Source of the DNA: Melieria omissa
Taxonomy: Eukaryota > Arthropoda > Insecta > Diptera > Ulidiidae
Assembly (NCBI GenBank): GCA_963971225.1
Contig: OZ020269.1
Location: forward strand, 44,227,264-44,291,263
Length of the DNA stretch: 64,000 bases
Direction of reading: 5' to 3'
Of the stretch, positions 32,605-43,767 are shown in pieces. Each line of letters opens with the position of its first letter. Positions within the stretch are counted from its first letter, which is position 1. The translations under genes and the position numbers were made by a program. The notes below the pieces were generated by a model, which was not told where the DNA came from, searched no databases, and saw only the letters and a list, made by a program, of their open reading frames with translations.

Positions 32605-35331
32605 AAAGCTATAAAAACTATATATTTTTGTAGATCGTAAATGTCGAATTGCGCATTATTACACCTACTTTTTTACGCAATCCTATAGAATGGACTTTCT
32701 TCTTTTGGATCAATAAAAAAAATTCTGCGATTTCCTGTGATCTTGGAAAATAATAGAATTTTTGTAAACTACTCTAACTAAAAAAAATTGGATTTTTGTA
32801 CCCTACATTGAGGTGCCCACCGGTACATTCACTGTGGTACGGAGCTTGTAACGGCCAGAAAGTGATGTAACTGGAAAGAAAAAGTATAGTAGCACTGTCG
32901 CTATTTAAAATGGGCATGGTCCGCCCACTAAAGGTAGAGTTGCCATACGGAAGTCTTTCATAAAATATGAAAATGTCTATATTAACAAATCCAATGTCTC
33001 AATTTATCAATGTTCTATATAAAAATGGGTTTGGCTTACCCGTTTAACCCGTTTAGAGCCATATTATCCTATTTTTCCCATTTCTAAAAAAATTTTTGAT
33101 AAAGTGTGATTTAATGCTCATATTTTTTGGAGAATATGGAAAAGTTGAGGAAGGCAATTTTGTTAAAATTATCATACCTTGCATTATTTACACTTGTTTA
33201 CAATAAAGAAGAAAACTATGGGAGAAAACTATTTGTATAATAGTTTTATTTCAATTGAACTGTTTGTGTGGGATTAAAAACATCATATTTGATGATAATG
33301 AAACTGAATCAACGGAACGGTTTGAAAAATGGCAGTTATTTTCTTTCATCCTCGACATTTTATCATAGCATTGCATCTTCATAGCTGTGTCATCTGTATG
33401 TGAAGCTCTATGGAAATAAAACCAAAAATGGTTTCTTTCAAGCAACTTCATCACCCTCTTTCCATCCTTTGAAGGTCGAATTTTGAAAAACGCTGAAATA
33501 CGTATTTAGTTATTTTTGTTTGAGTATATATATACAAAATTTGAAAACAATCCGACCAAAACACAATGTCCGTCTATATAAGCTTCACCACCCCGTTTGC
33601 GGCCTTTCAAGGTCGAATTTTTTAAAATCGTTCCTTTTTAAAGGTTGACTTTTTAAAATACAACTATTGACCAAATTTCATCATTATAGCTCCAGCGGTT
33701 TGGGCTCGGTGGTGATAGCATACTTGGTTATATATATTAGATTTTTTTTAAACCTATATATTTTTTGGAAAACAAACATCATTTTTTAAGTCAGTAGCCC
33801 CAAATAATTCAGATTGCAAATTTTCAGCGAATTTAGAGCACTCCTTCTATTTTTGTCCCAATTTTGTATGGAGTCGAAACACTGTGCGGCGCTGCAATTA
33901 ATGCTGTGCTTCATCTGGCTTTCATTAAATGTTTTGAACAAAAATACGTTAAATTTTCATTATTTTAATTTTCAGCCGGTGGTACACGCCGCCCGATGAG
34001 ACAGTCAAGCGCGGGCCACCGGTGGCCCGCGCCGGCGTGAACGTGTTAAATAAATATTGTTTTTCACGAATTGTAATCGAGCGCTAAATAAACGTGCGAG
34101 CCACGCTTGCGGCGCAGCCAACACTCGCCATTTATAAGCGTTTTCCAGTGAAAATTTTCAGTTAGTTTCACGAAAATAAGTTCTATAGAGCCCAATTTTT
34201 CGTTTTTTTCATGAGGGGGTTCGCTATCCTGCATTTGTTCCAAACCATTAGCCAAGCCTCTGTTTCACGCGCGTTGTACCACGTGTGGAATTGTGTGTCA
34301 AAATTTTCAAATTTCTACGCTTCTTTTTCTTCTTTTCCATTTATTTGCCATTCACAGTGAAACCAAAACCAGTATAATTTTTCACCTCGCTGTGGTGAAA
34401 TTTTACAGCTTTCTGCTTGTCAGATTTGCGTAAGAATAGGTAAATAAGAATTTTTGATCAAAAATCAAATAGAAATTCCATTGTCAGCCTTTCGCCAGAA
34501 GAGGGCTGTTAGTTACATTCAAACTCATAGTTTTCATAATTCAGAAGTCCTCATAAAACAAATGTTTTTTAGAACAGTAATTTACCAGAGAATAATGATT
34601 TATTTAAATTACTTACATGTTGTAATATAAAAAACAAAAATAACAATTAAGAATATACTTATGATCTCATTTTTACTTACGATTGTGGAATACACCCTAT
34701 TGAAAACCCGACAAGACAACGCAAAAGCATCATCCACGCAAAATTCGGCGCCATTGAACTTAGAAGACTGTATAAAACCAGCAGACCGCCGCATAAAGTT
34801 AAGGCCTAAAATAATATAATATATAATAAATAATATATAAAATAATATAGGACTTGATTAAGTGCGCAATATTTTGATTATGATGCCGAAGAATCTTTAA
34901 ATGGCTAGTAAAATGAAAAACTTGAAAAAAAATTGGAGCGTGACGACATTTACACGCACAGTGGTTCGCTTTGCCGACGCACATTGCCAAAATCAATTTT
35001 GTCATGTTGGAGTTGAGAAAAACGGTTAAATTCTTCGGATAGGTGCTAGAACCTAAGAAAACTGAAAAACTAACTAAGGCTGAAATTACACAAAGTCATA
35101 AAAAAGTTTTGATTCATAAGGCAACAAAAGGTTTTTTATTTTAGCACACACCGGACAAAACAAAACACAGCCTAAGAAAATCGTCAAAGTCGTGCAGTTT
35201 CAAGAGTAAAATAGAATCGTTACATTGCACTTTTTTAGAGAAAGCTTAAGTTCGAAAATTTGGAAAGGAGCAAAAAAATTACAAAACATATACTTTTTTG
35301 TTGTATTCTTTTCACAGGCACTTCTATTAAG
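32605..35331. other. Unassigned AT-rich DNA with minor repeats
   Basis: No gene supported. About 32900-33060 resembles part of the Transib interior at about 18515-18680 (AAATGGGCATGG, GCCCACT, GTTGCCATA, TTAACCCGTT). Two related segments near 33440-33490 and 33580-33630 share TTTC/GAAGGTCGAATTTT. A short AT repeat (TAATAT units) lies at 34807-34850. Confidence 0.35.
34009..34032. repeat. 24-bp GC-rich perfect palindrome
   Basis: GCGCGGGCCACC followed directly by its reverse complement, in otherwise AT-rich DNA. It is followed at 34033-34049 by GGCGTGAACGTGTTAAA; the TTAA there could be the edge of an old piggyBac-like element, but I see no convincing partner end. Confidence 0.8.
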
Positions 35332-36310
35332 TAAGGGAGAGGGCTGGGGTGTGAACCGGGTTTTGTTTTTTGGCTCTAACTTTTCACAGAATAAAGATAT
35401 CGAAAAATCGAAGATACCGTTGGAAAGGTGAATATATAACGCAACTTTGTTATGAAGACAGATTACCGTTTTGATTGAAATTTAACTCTCTACGTCCAAT
35501 TTTCTGAGAACGTGATTTTTCGCTTTTTCAAAAAAGTGGCTGGGTTGTGAACCATCTGGAAAATCCCTATTAAAGTCGGAAAATACGAAGAAAACACCCA
35601 TAATTTTTAAGTACATTGAGAATTTATTTAATCAGGAAGCCTCAAGAGGTGAAAAAAAGTTATAATGACGCTTCTTAGGCCAAAAAATCGCAATGAATGA
35701 AACTGCTCAATTTTTTAAATTTTCATCCTAATCTGTGTCGGAATGTTTGCATGTGAAATACGAACGTGTTCTCGTATTGGCTCACTTCAAGTGAACACAA
35801 CGAAATCGAGTGAAATTATATAAAATGACTTTATTTTTATATATCCGTCCATATTTGACAGTGTTAGAACAAATGTAGTACGAAAAACAGGTGGTTCATA
35901 ACCCAGCCACCTCAGTGGTTCACAGCCCAACCACGATGCCATTTTGGAAACTTTAAAATAAACGACACTTCCAATCATAATTCGACATAAACAAATATTG
36001 CATCGTAAAATAGAATCAAAACACTAAATAAACATGTATTACACAGACTTTTTGCAATAAGCTCAGTCTCTTGGATAGCACTTTAAAAAAAAGCCAACAA
36101 GTTTTCGCAGTCGATTTTCAAACACGATGTCTTTCAAACTCGATTGCTGCCACAAGCAATACGTGTTTGTACTTCGGTGTAACCACAAATGCAGAGTCAT
36201 ATCATAAGACAAAATTGACAGTTGAAAGATTGGCGATATGTCAATTAGGGAAAGAAAAAACGGCAATGGTTCACACCCCAGCCTGGTTCACAACCCAGCC
36301 CTCTCCCTTA
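35332..36310. mobile_element. Inverted-repeat element with repeated GGTTCACAACCCAGCC boxes
   Basis: The ends are inverted copies of TAAGGGAGAGGGCTGGG(G/T) TGTGAACC (35332-35358 and 36284-36310, one mismatch); TA could be the target duplication. At least four more box copies, in both orientations, lie inside (about 35535, 35891, 35917 and 36268). The interior is non-coding. Superfamily unresolved. Confidence 0.7.
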
Positions 36311-36660
36311 CTATTTGTATCACACTTTTTGAACTTGAGATGGACTTTCGAAAAAGGTCGTACTTGTACATCATCTCTCTTTATAAAAAAATATTTATAA
36401 GTCCTCCGTAGCTCGTGCAAAAAAGTTGTATACCTTGTGTTCCAGCTCGAGCCGCTTCGACCCCTGCCACTGGGGCTTCGCCTGGGACCGTTCCCCACCG
36501 ATCCGTCATTGTTTGGATTCTTGGTGTGGAGTTTTTATCGATTTAAACCCGATTTAAGATATATAAGCAAAATAAGCAAAGAAAAGCCCGCCAAAGTTGT
36601 ACTAAACCCGAACAAAATCACTCAAATTTATAAATACAAAAATAACTAAGAAAATTGCGA
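36311..36660. other. Unassigned DNA
   Basis: No gene seen. It ends at the probable 5' UTR of the Jockey element. Confidence 0.3.
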
Positions 36661-36782
36661 AAGTTTGAAAAACGTTTGTGTAAACAAACTGCGATAAGCA
36701 TATGACACAATTGTCAATGCTGAACTGCGTTATCGACACCCAAGGAAATAGCGCTGCCACATAGCTAGTTTTTCGTACCAAC

Positions 36783-38401
36783 ATGAACGATTTGAAAACC
36801 CCGCCACCGGGTGGCGGATCCGAAGAATAAATTAAAAAACTGGAAGCTTACAACACTGATCTATTCGAAAAAATTCAAAATTTAGAAAAGGTCTGCTCTT
36901 CATTAAAAAACGAATTATCAGCACTCAAAGGTCAGAATGCACAAATTAAATCAATTTAAATTTGTAACAACCCCAAAATTATTGATAAAGTGACAATTTA
37001 TGAGACTGATGAGGGAGATCTAGCCAAAGAGACGGACTGGATTCTTAAGAAGAGAAGGCCATCCAAAAAACGAAAGGCTGAGTCCTCTCCGGAAGTGACC
37101 GCTCAAAGCAAATCCTTATTGCCCACAGTCAGAGCGGAAGTAAATGCAGTTAAAATATCGACCACCTCCAATAATAGTGAATGGTGCTTCCGATTTCAAA
37201 AAATTGCACGTCCAGCTTATCTCAACCATAAAAAATAAGTTCTTTGTGAAAATAATAAGCAACAGCTCATACAGAATAATAACTTTTGACTCTGCCGATT
37301 ACACAGCCACACAAAAAAAAAAAAAATTTTGGCCTGGGGGTCTGACTATGTATACCATATGTTTTTGGGGTCGCTGAATCCAAATCCGAGGTCAATTTTA
37401 CCCCAGCACGTCACGTTTTTGACATAACCTCAAAAAACACTTTCAAATCCACTAAAATCATATAAAAAAATTTTTTCTAGCCTGGGGGTCGGACTATGCA
37501 TACTATATGTTTTCAGGGTCGCTGAATCCAAATCTGAGGTCTAGTTTACCCCAGCACATCACTTTTTTGACATAACCTCAAAAAACACTTCAACATTCAC
37601 TAAAACCATATAAAAAAAGTAAACCATGTATAAATATAAATATGTAAAGTATGTATATAAATAAATATGTAAATGAATAAATAAATATAAATTAACAAAT
37701 ATGTGTATAAATCAATGAATAAATTAAATAATATTAAGTTAAAGCTTTAGTCAGTCTCTTTCTTTGTGGAATATCGCGTTCTCTTCTCTTCAAACGATCT
37801 GTGCAACGAAGTACGCTTTCGTTTCCGATAATTATCGGTCTGTTACAAAATTGCTATCCCATGAAATATCCCTTGGTTCAGCTATGGGGATAAACAAACC
37901 CGGCCAATAGTGAAAAATTTGCATCATACGTGTGACCAAGAATCCATTATAAATGATTTAAAACAACAAGGTCTAAAAGCAATCAGTGCCATTAATAAAC
38001 TTAAATGGAAATCTAAGGAACCGCTTGATATGTTTGTTCTAACTTTCGATCCATCTGAAGATGTGAAAAAAGTTCACGAAATTAAAAATATTTTAAATAA
38101 AATTGTGAAAATAGAACCAATAAAATCATCCAATTTGATTCCCCAATGCAAAAGATGCCAATCTTTTGGGCACACTAAAAACTTTTGCGGAAAACTGCCT
38201 CGTTGCGTCAAATGCACTGGCAAACAAATGTCGTCAGAGTGCACAAAACCAGTGTCTGATAAACCCAAATGTTGTAACTGTGGCGAGCCCCGGAATCGGA
38301 ATTATCGGCTCGCGATATTAACAAACTTGCCGCGTCAAAAAATGTCCCCTCTACAATTGGACCATCTAAAAGTACTAGTACAGTTAGCTATGCTCATATA
38401 G
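36783..38401 (+). pseudogene. Jockey ORF1 (Gag-like, CCHC)
   Basis: Starts MNDLKTPPPGG; stops at 36828 and 36957. The central domain appears as PPPIIVNGASDFKKL (37155 onward) up to the insertion at 37315, and resumes at 37905 with VKNLHHTCDQESIINDL. Zinc knuckle 1 is intact (CKRCQSFGHTKNFC); knuckles 2 and 3 are degenerate (CVKCTGKQMSSEC, CCNCGEPRNRNYR). ORF1 would bind LINE RNA. Confidence 0.8.
37315..37904. other. Insertion in Jockey ORF1 with a tandem 148-bp repeat
   Basis: This segment is absent from the ORF1 protein and starts with a run of 15 A. It contains two tandem copies of a 148-bp unit (37332-37479 and 37480-about 37625), each with GCCTGGGGGTC, GGGTCGCTGAATCCAAATC and TTGACATAACCTCAAAAAAC. 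AT-rich TAAATA repeats follow, then about 160 bp of unique sequence. Origin unknown. Confidence 0.75.
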
Positions 38402-38545
38402 TGAAAGGTGCTGCTCGCAACGCCGCTCCGCAGGTCCCTGATGCGTTGTCATTAATACTGACAAAACTGGAGCACCAGGAAAAGTTATTCCAAGCCTTCG
38501 AGCAACGTTTGATAGCCTTGGAGCACAATATGAATTTCATAGACT

Positions 38546-39855
38546 ATGACTAAATGCCTTAAGCTTCTTCTATGGAATGCCAACGGTCTAACAAAACACA
38601 AAGATGAGCTAGAAGTCGTGCTGAATGACGAAAACATTGATGTTGCTCTCATTGCTGAAATTCATCTTACTAAGCAATCGTATGTCGCATTCAAAAACTA
38701 CCGACTTTACCATACTATACATCCCGACAACTGTGCAAGAGGAGGAAGTGCAAATATAATCAAAAATTGTATTAAACACCACTTGGATCATCAAGTCAGT
38801 ACAAACGAGTTTCAAACTACTTCTGTTTCCGTTGAAACCTCCAAGCAGCCGCTGATTCCAACGACGTTATACAGCCCATCTAGGCATCAGGCATCATTGA
38901 AATGTGAGGATTACTTGTCTCTCCTTAATGCATTTCAAGGTCGTTCTATAATTGGCGGCGACTTTAATGCAAAAATACGTCTTAGGGTTCTAGACTCATT
39001 ACAACAAAAGGAAGAGAATTGTTCAAAGCCATGCAGCGTTTAGGTTGCAATTCAATTTCAACTGGCAACCCTACGTACTGGCCGTCAGATACAAGCAAAG
39101 TCCCAGACTTGATCGACTTCTTCGTATACAAAAACATTCGTGCATCTCATTTAACCATCACCGAAAGCTATGACCTAAATTCAGACCATTCTCCGGTGCA
39201 GCTGGTAATTTCGGACAGTCCTGTATTTAACCAGAACTCCTCACGCTTATCGAACACCTTTACCGATTGGGAAAACTTCTTCATACAATTGAAAAATGTC
39301 AAGTTTGAAGTTGTTGAAACCAGGGAGCAAGTTGAGGACGCTGTACTTTATTTCACACAGCAAATACAAAAGGCGGCGTGGTGTAGTACGCCCTCACCTC
39401 AGAATTTAATAGCGAAAAAACGTAAACTGCGGCGGCGATGGCAGCAGACCAGAGCACCAGCAATCAAAACAAAGTTAAACAGAGCCAATAAAGAAGTGCA
39501 TGCAGCAATAAAGTCATTTAAAAATGATGCATTTAATAAATTTCTTTTCGGCCTTTCAGCAGATAAGTACACAGATTACTCACTGTGGAAAGCAGCCAAA
39601 ACATTTAATAGGCCAATGCAACACTCCGCTCCGCTCAAAATCAATGAGATGAAGTGGGCCAAAACGAGCGAGCAAAAGGCAAATCTGTTTGCGGAGCACC
39701 TAGAAAAGACGTTCACCCCAAATGATGGAAATGACGAAGCCGAAGCAGCTGAAACTTGGATTAAGTGTAATAGCGACATTACTCCAGTTACTCCCGAAGA
39801 AGTCAATGGACAAATATATAAAGTGAAATTAAAAAAGCGCATGGTTTTGACTTAA
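38546..39855 (+). pseudogene. Jockey ORF2 endonuclease and linker
   Basis: The start LKLLLWNANGLTKHKDEL carries the first endonuclease motif; IAEIHLTKQ replaces the usual ETHL, and GGDFNAK follows. A frameshift near 39000-39020 joins to LFKAMQRLGC, IDFFVYKNI and LNSDHSPVQLVI (catalytic SDH). The linker ends in QIYKVKLKKR at 39855 with a stop; a further frame break leads to the RT. Confidence 0.84.
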
Positions 39856-41097
39856 TAACGAGCGAAATTCTTCGTAATCTTCCTGACAACTGCATCAATT
39901 ACCTGACAAACTTAATTAATATGTGCTTTAGCTTGAGATACGTTTATATAATCTGGAAATTCTCCGAAGTAATCATGATACCAAAACCTGGAAAATCACA
40001 TACTGAGGTAGCATCATACAGACCAATCTCTCTATTGCCAATACTGTCTAAGCTGTTTGAAAACTGTTGAGCACTCAACACTAGACCAACTTCACAGAGT
40101 TATAAAAACTATCGAAGCCGCAATGGAAGGGAAAAAAGTATGCTCCGCCGGTTTTCTCGACGTATCACAGGCTTTTGATAAGGTGTGGCACGCAGGACTG
40201 TTGCTGAAGTTGAGACCACTACTTCCAAAAGCTTACTGCGAAATACTGTCGTCCTACCTTGACGACAGATATGTCAGCGTTAGGAGTGAGAATGCCCACT
40301 CGCCGCTGAAGCAAATCAAAGCAGGCGTACCGCAGGGGAGTATCCTAGGACCGCTATTATACCTCTTATACACATACGACCTGCCAGCATCCAACCAACA
40401 AGTAACTGCCACGTTTGCAGATGATACTGCTTTGCTTGCAGTCGATAGCACTATCGAGGGCGCGAATGCCACACTTCAAATAGCAGTCAACCATATAGCT
40501 ACTTTGGATAACAAATGGCGTATTAAGCTAAACCAGACTAAATCAGTGCATACAGTTTTTAGTCTTAAAAATGTACCTTACAAACCAATCTCAATAAATG
40601 GTTCATTAATTCCATATGCAAACGAAGCCAAATATTTGGGTATGACACTCGATACGAAACTACGCTGGAAAGTGCATGTCAAGAAGAAACGCGAAGAACT
40701 GGACTTGAAACTGATAAAATTGCACTACCTTAAGAGCAGGCGATCTAATCTGTCGCTACACAACAAGCTGGTGTTGTACAAACAGTCACTGAAGCCGATC
40801 TGGACTTATGGCATCCAATTCTGGGTATGTGCGAGCGCAACATGCATTGCTCCAATACAACGCTTTCAAAGTAAAGTGCTACGTTGCAACGTAAAGGCAC
40901 CGTACTACATTCAAACTGGCGACCTTCACCGTGATCTTGGCATGCCCACTGTATCCGAAGATGCAGAGAAATTTGCCACTGCTCACAAACAACGTTTAAA
41001 AACGCATGTCAATGCTGCAGCTTCCAGTCTACTTGAGGAAAGTGCGCAGCGTAGACGGCTAGAACGCACAACGGTGGCAGACCTGATGAATTGCTAG
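39856..41097 (+). pseudogene. Jockey ORF2 reverse transcriptase
   Basis: The fingers (39856-40060) are in a shifted frame: IMIPKPGKSHTEVASYRPIS, LLPILSKLFE. The palm and C terminus form an open frame at 40057-41097: GFLDVSQAFDKVWHAGLL, AGVPQGSILGPLLYLLYT and the catalytic TFADDTALLA, then TWTYGIQFW-type residues. The RT core is intact over 346 codons; only the upstream frame breaks make it a pseudogene. Confidence 0.88.
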
Positions 41098-41253
41098 TAG
41101 CAGATATTTTATCTTTGCTTTTTTTTAAACTTAATAATTGTTAAATTAAAATTGCTTGTTAGTATAAATTGTTGTATATACTAGTTGCAATATTAAAACG
41201 TTTCTGTTATGTCTTCATGAATCGTTAATAAAAAAACAAAAAAAAAAAAACAA

Positions 41254-41440
41254 AAAGTCTTCCCTGTAAAGTGTAACAAAACTTTACGAAAATAGTGTCA
41301 TCCCATTGAACGACAAAACTTATGTCTGCGACTTCAAGCACCTTCCTGGTTAACTTTTCTAAACAGCTATGACAAAAATACTTTATATAGAAACTAAAAA
41401 AAAAACATAATTTTAGGAAAAAATTAAGTCTAGCAAGTAA
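41254..41440. other. Short unassigned interval
   Basis: No gene recognised between the Jockey tail and the RT scrap. Confidence 0.3.
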
Positions 41441-41666
41441 TTAAAAACCTCGGTGCATTTTCGTCCTGTGTTGAAGAATGGCAATTCAACAGTATGCCAC
41501 AATTACAGGGGTATCAGCCCACATCCAAACGTATATAAAGGCCCAACGAATCTAGTATTTGAAAAATGTATGTCACTTCGCATTTCAAGTCTTTATATTC
41601 AGGGATGGCTTATCAGTAGCAGTGATCAGCAACTAATGAATATAGAAAAGTCTTCTTTCGTACAAG
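41441..41666 (+). pseudogene. LINE RT scrap that received the U6 chimera
   Basis: HFRPVLKNGNSTVCHNYRGI and SPHPNVYKG resemble the start of the RT fingers of a LINE (NYRGIS is typical). The similarity fades after about 41600. The U6-LINE chimera is inserted just downstream. Confidence 0.55.
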
Positions 41667-41678
41667 TAAAGTGCAACT

Positions 41679-41705
41679 GTCCTTGCTTCGGCAGAACATA
41701 TACTA

Positions 41706-41736
<31 letters not shown>

Positions 41737-41786
41737 GGCCCCTGCGCAAGGATGACACGCAAAATCGTGAAGCGTTCCACATTTTT
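41679..41786 (+). ncRNA. U6: U6 snRNA copy (retropseudogene moiety)
   Basis: Recognisable from the 5' stem-loop CTTGCTTCGGCAG through ACATATACTAAAA, the ACAGAGA box in GATACAGAGAAGATTAGC, ATGGCCCCTGCGCAAGGATG and the 3' CGTTCCACATTTTT. It is 108 nt, one A longer than the fly U6 I know (five A in CTAAAAATTGG), with C for T at position 3. No TATA box lies about 25 bp upstream and no PSEA-like element is visible, so it is not expected to be transcribed as a U6 gene. Confidence 0.95.
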
Positions 41787-42532
41787 CTGAGCTAACAAAA
41801 GGAATATTACCGGAAAGTGCTACTGTCTTCGAAGCAGAAACCTTTTTTGAAGCAGCAGGCAATATCGATAACAGGCTGGAATTTGTACAACAAACCCAGC
41901 AACTGCTCATATCTATGAAAGACAGAATAAGAATCATGTGGGTACCAGGACACGTGGGAACCGCTGGCAATGAATACACTGACGCCGCCGCCAAGGCAGC
42001 AGTAAAGTATCCTTTGCACACATTTTCCCTATGTTCCGCGAAATCCCTCATCTGTAAAGCCAGAAATATCCTCTATGGAAACATAAGCAATAACTGGACG
42101 CAATACACTTATCGTTACAAAGCTGTCAACAATACCCGCACCACACTACGTCTTCCCAAATATACAACCACCGCCGCAAACAAATGCTTTACACGCTTTA
42201 GATTAGGCCACACCCTCCTAACACACTTATATCTCTTAAAACGAGACTTACAACCGCAATGCTTCTTCTGCAATACAAGTACTTTAACAACTCAACATAT
42301 TTTAATAGACTTCCCTTCCCTCACCTTCCTCTATGCATCTATATTTCAAACTTTTTGCCCATACAACATCCTCTCCAATCCATCCCACCACAATGTAGAA
42401 TTAATTCATAAGTTTTTAAAAAAGTTAAAAATTGAAAATGTGATCTAATTAAATCTTAAGCCGATAGCCCTGGCAGCTAGCGCTTCCATAATTAATTATA
42501 ATGTTTATTGTAATTAATTTTAAATAAATAAA
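41787..42532 (+). pseudogene. I-type LINE 3' end: RNase H and C-terminal domain
   Basis: Starting inside the RNase H domain (FEAETFFEAA, DNRLEFVQQTQQLL), it continues in an open frame at 41915-42448: IMWVPGHVGTAGNEYTDAAAK (RNase H His/Asp motif), FTRFRLGHTLLTHLYLL, QCFFCNTSTLTTQHIL and a normal stop. This layout is that of I-clade and related LINEs with an RNase H. The 3' UTR (42449-42532) ends in TAAA repeats. Confidence 0.85.
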
Positions 42533-42544
42533 TAAAGTGCAACT

Positions 42545-43243
42545 ACCCAATGCACAATAGATAACCAGATGCAAGAAAACCAGTGGAGTACCCAGAGGGG
42601 GTTTAAGGGGATCCAAGGGGATCTGGTGGATAAACTCATTTATCCAATTTGATGTAACAATATAAAACTGTGAAACATTTTTATTATTTGCTTTATCTCT
42701 TTTGTGAGCACCCCATGGTCTGTCAGGATCATGGTGTAAACAAGAAGATAATCGAGGATTGTTGTTAAGGATATAAAAAACCATAAAGTGTGAACACAAT
42801 GATTTCCTTTGCTTGCCTACATTTTATTTACGTAAAACAGTAAAAATATACTGCGTTTCGTCTATTTATATGGGCATCAGAAGAAAGGCCATATAAGTTT
42901 AAAATCTGATTCTTCTTTTTTAATTGCAAGCACTTTTGGCATAAATGCAGTAAAGCGAATCCTCGTGAAAAAATAAATGAGTATGCTTTTATATAGAGGG
43001 TTGGCTCCTGAATCTAACAAACTAAAAATTTTGACGGGGAAACGCCCACAAAAAGCGTGGCTCGGGGTCAAAATTCAAAGTTTTTATAAAAAAAACTCAA
43101 TTAATCTCCATTGATCCATTTTAACTGTAGTCAAGCTGTCAAACTTCTAATCTACGAATGATTGACACGAGTACAAAAAAAAAGCGTCCCTGCAACAGGC
43201 TCGTAAAATTACGCATTTTACACGGTTTGAAGGAAAACGCTTA
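42545..43243. other. Unassigned DNA with dispersed repeat
   Basis: No gene supported. About 43015-43075 shares a repeat with 2600-2680 (AACAAACTAAAAATTTT, GGGGAAACG, GGGTCAAA). ATAT at 43244-43247 is the left target duplication of gypsy copy B. Confidence 0.4.
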
Positions 43244-43247
43244 ATAT

Positions 43248-43694
43248 TGTAACGATAAGACAGTATGTCGCTGTGCAAAGCAACCCTGCCGCTACGTGCC
43301 GTGCTATAATCCAATCTGGCAACGACGGCCGCGATAGTAACTTTTAGTCCAATCTGGCAACGACGGCCGCGATAATAACCTTTAGTCCAACCTGGCAATG
43401 ATGGAAACTTTTAGTCCACTCCGGAATGTGCGGGAAGGATCTGCGCGATGGCCTGACAGGTATAAAAGGCAGCCGGATGCGGCGCAGCGAGTCAGTCTGG
43501 TTTTGACAAGTGAAGTTGCCACACGGAGTAATTAAGCAAATACTTAAGTGTACGAACAGTAAAGTGTAAAACTGTGAATAATAACGTGACTGTTGGTTTT
43601 GAATTGGCTGCGTTGGAAAAATTAAAGTTGTTTCATTTTCAAATTGCACAATCCAGTGATACGTAACAGCCCACTAGACCTAGTATTCGTAACA
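43248..43694 (+). repeat. gypsy copy B 5' LTR
   Basis: Starts TGTAACGATAAGACAG and ends ATTCGTAACA (TG...CA). The U3 part has tandem-like units GGCAACGACGGCCGCGATA.TAAC and TTTTAGTCCAA.CTGGCAA (43315-43425), the section that varies in copy number between LTRs of this family. Confidence 0.95.
43461..43497 (+). promoter_or_regulatory. LTR promoter: TATA box and initiator
   Basis: TATAAAAGG at 43461-43469 and an initiator-like TCAGTC at 43492-43497, about 30 bp downstream, the normal arthropod Pol II spacing. The same arrangement exists in the 3' LTR and in copy C. The 3' LTR has AATAAA at 49053-49058 as a likely poly(A) signal; the 5' LTR has AATAAC there. Confidence 0.65.
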
Positions 43695-43696
43695 TT

Positions 43697-43714
43697 TGGT
43701 GTCAGAAGTGGGAT
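43697..43714 (+). promoter_or_regulatory. Primer binding site of gypsy copy B (tRNA-Leu)
   Basis: TGGTGTCAGAAGTGGGAT starts two bases after the 5' LTR; it is complementary to a tRNA-Leu(CAA) 3' end including CCA. Confidence 0.8.
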
Positions 43715-43767
43715 TGTGGAAAATTGAAAGTAAACAAATAAATAAATAAAATTATAAAAGCACGGAC

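Larger units (their letters stand above)
36660..41253 (+). mobile_element. Jockey-clade LINE, nearly full length but broken
   Basis: A 5' UTR-like stretch, ORF1 from 36783, a 590-bp insertion (37315-37904), ORF1 zinc knuckles, ORF2 endonuclease and RT, a 3' UTR and an interrupted poly(A) (about 41228-41253). The order and CCHC ORF1 are typical of Jockey. I could not identify a target duplication. Confidence 0.82.
41679..42532 (+). mobile_element. U6 snRNA-LINE chimeric retrocopy
   Basis: A full-length U6 sequence (41679-41786) is joined directly to the 3' portion of an RNase H-bearing LINE (41787-42532) ending in TAAATAAATAAA. The unit is flanked by a perfect 12-bp direct repeat TAAAGTGCAACT at 41667-41678 and 42533-42544, so both parts arrived in one event. 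In mammals, U6-L1 chimeras of this layout are known to form by template switching during reverse transcription. Confidence 0.92.

Noticed and set aside
33043..34049. piggyBac-like element from TTAACCCGTT to AACGTGTTAA
   Set aside because: The two ends match only partly and no copy is available here for comparison; kept only as a low-interest note.
37332..37625. CRISPR array
   Set aside because: Only two long directly abutting units without spacers, in a eukaryotic transposon setting.
41679..41786. Functional U6 snRNA gene
   Set aside because: It lies inside a retro-inserted chimera with a TSD, and no TATA box or PSEA-like element is present upstream.
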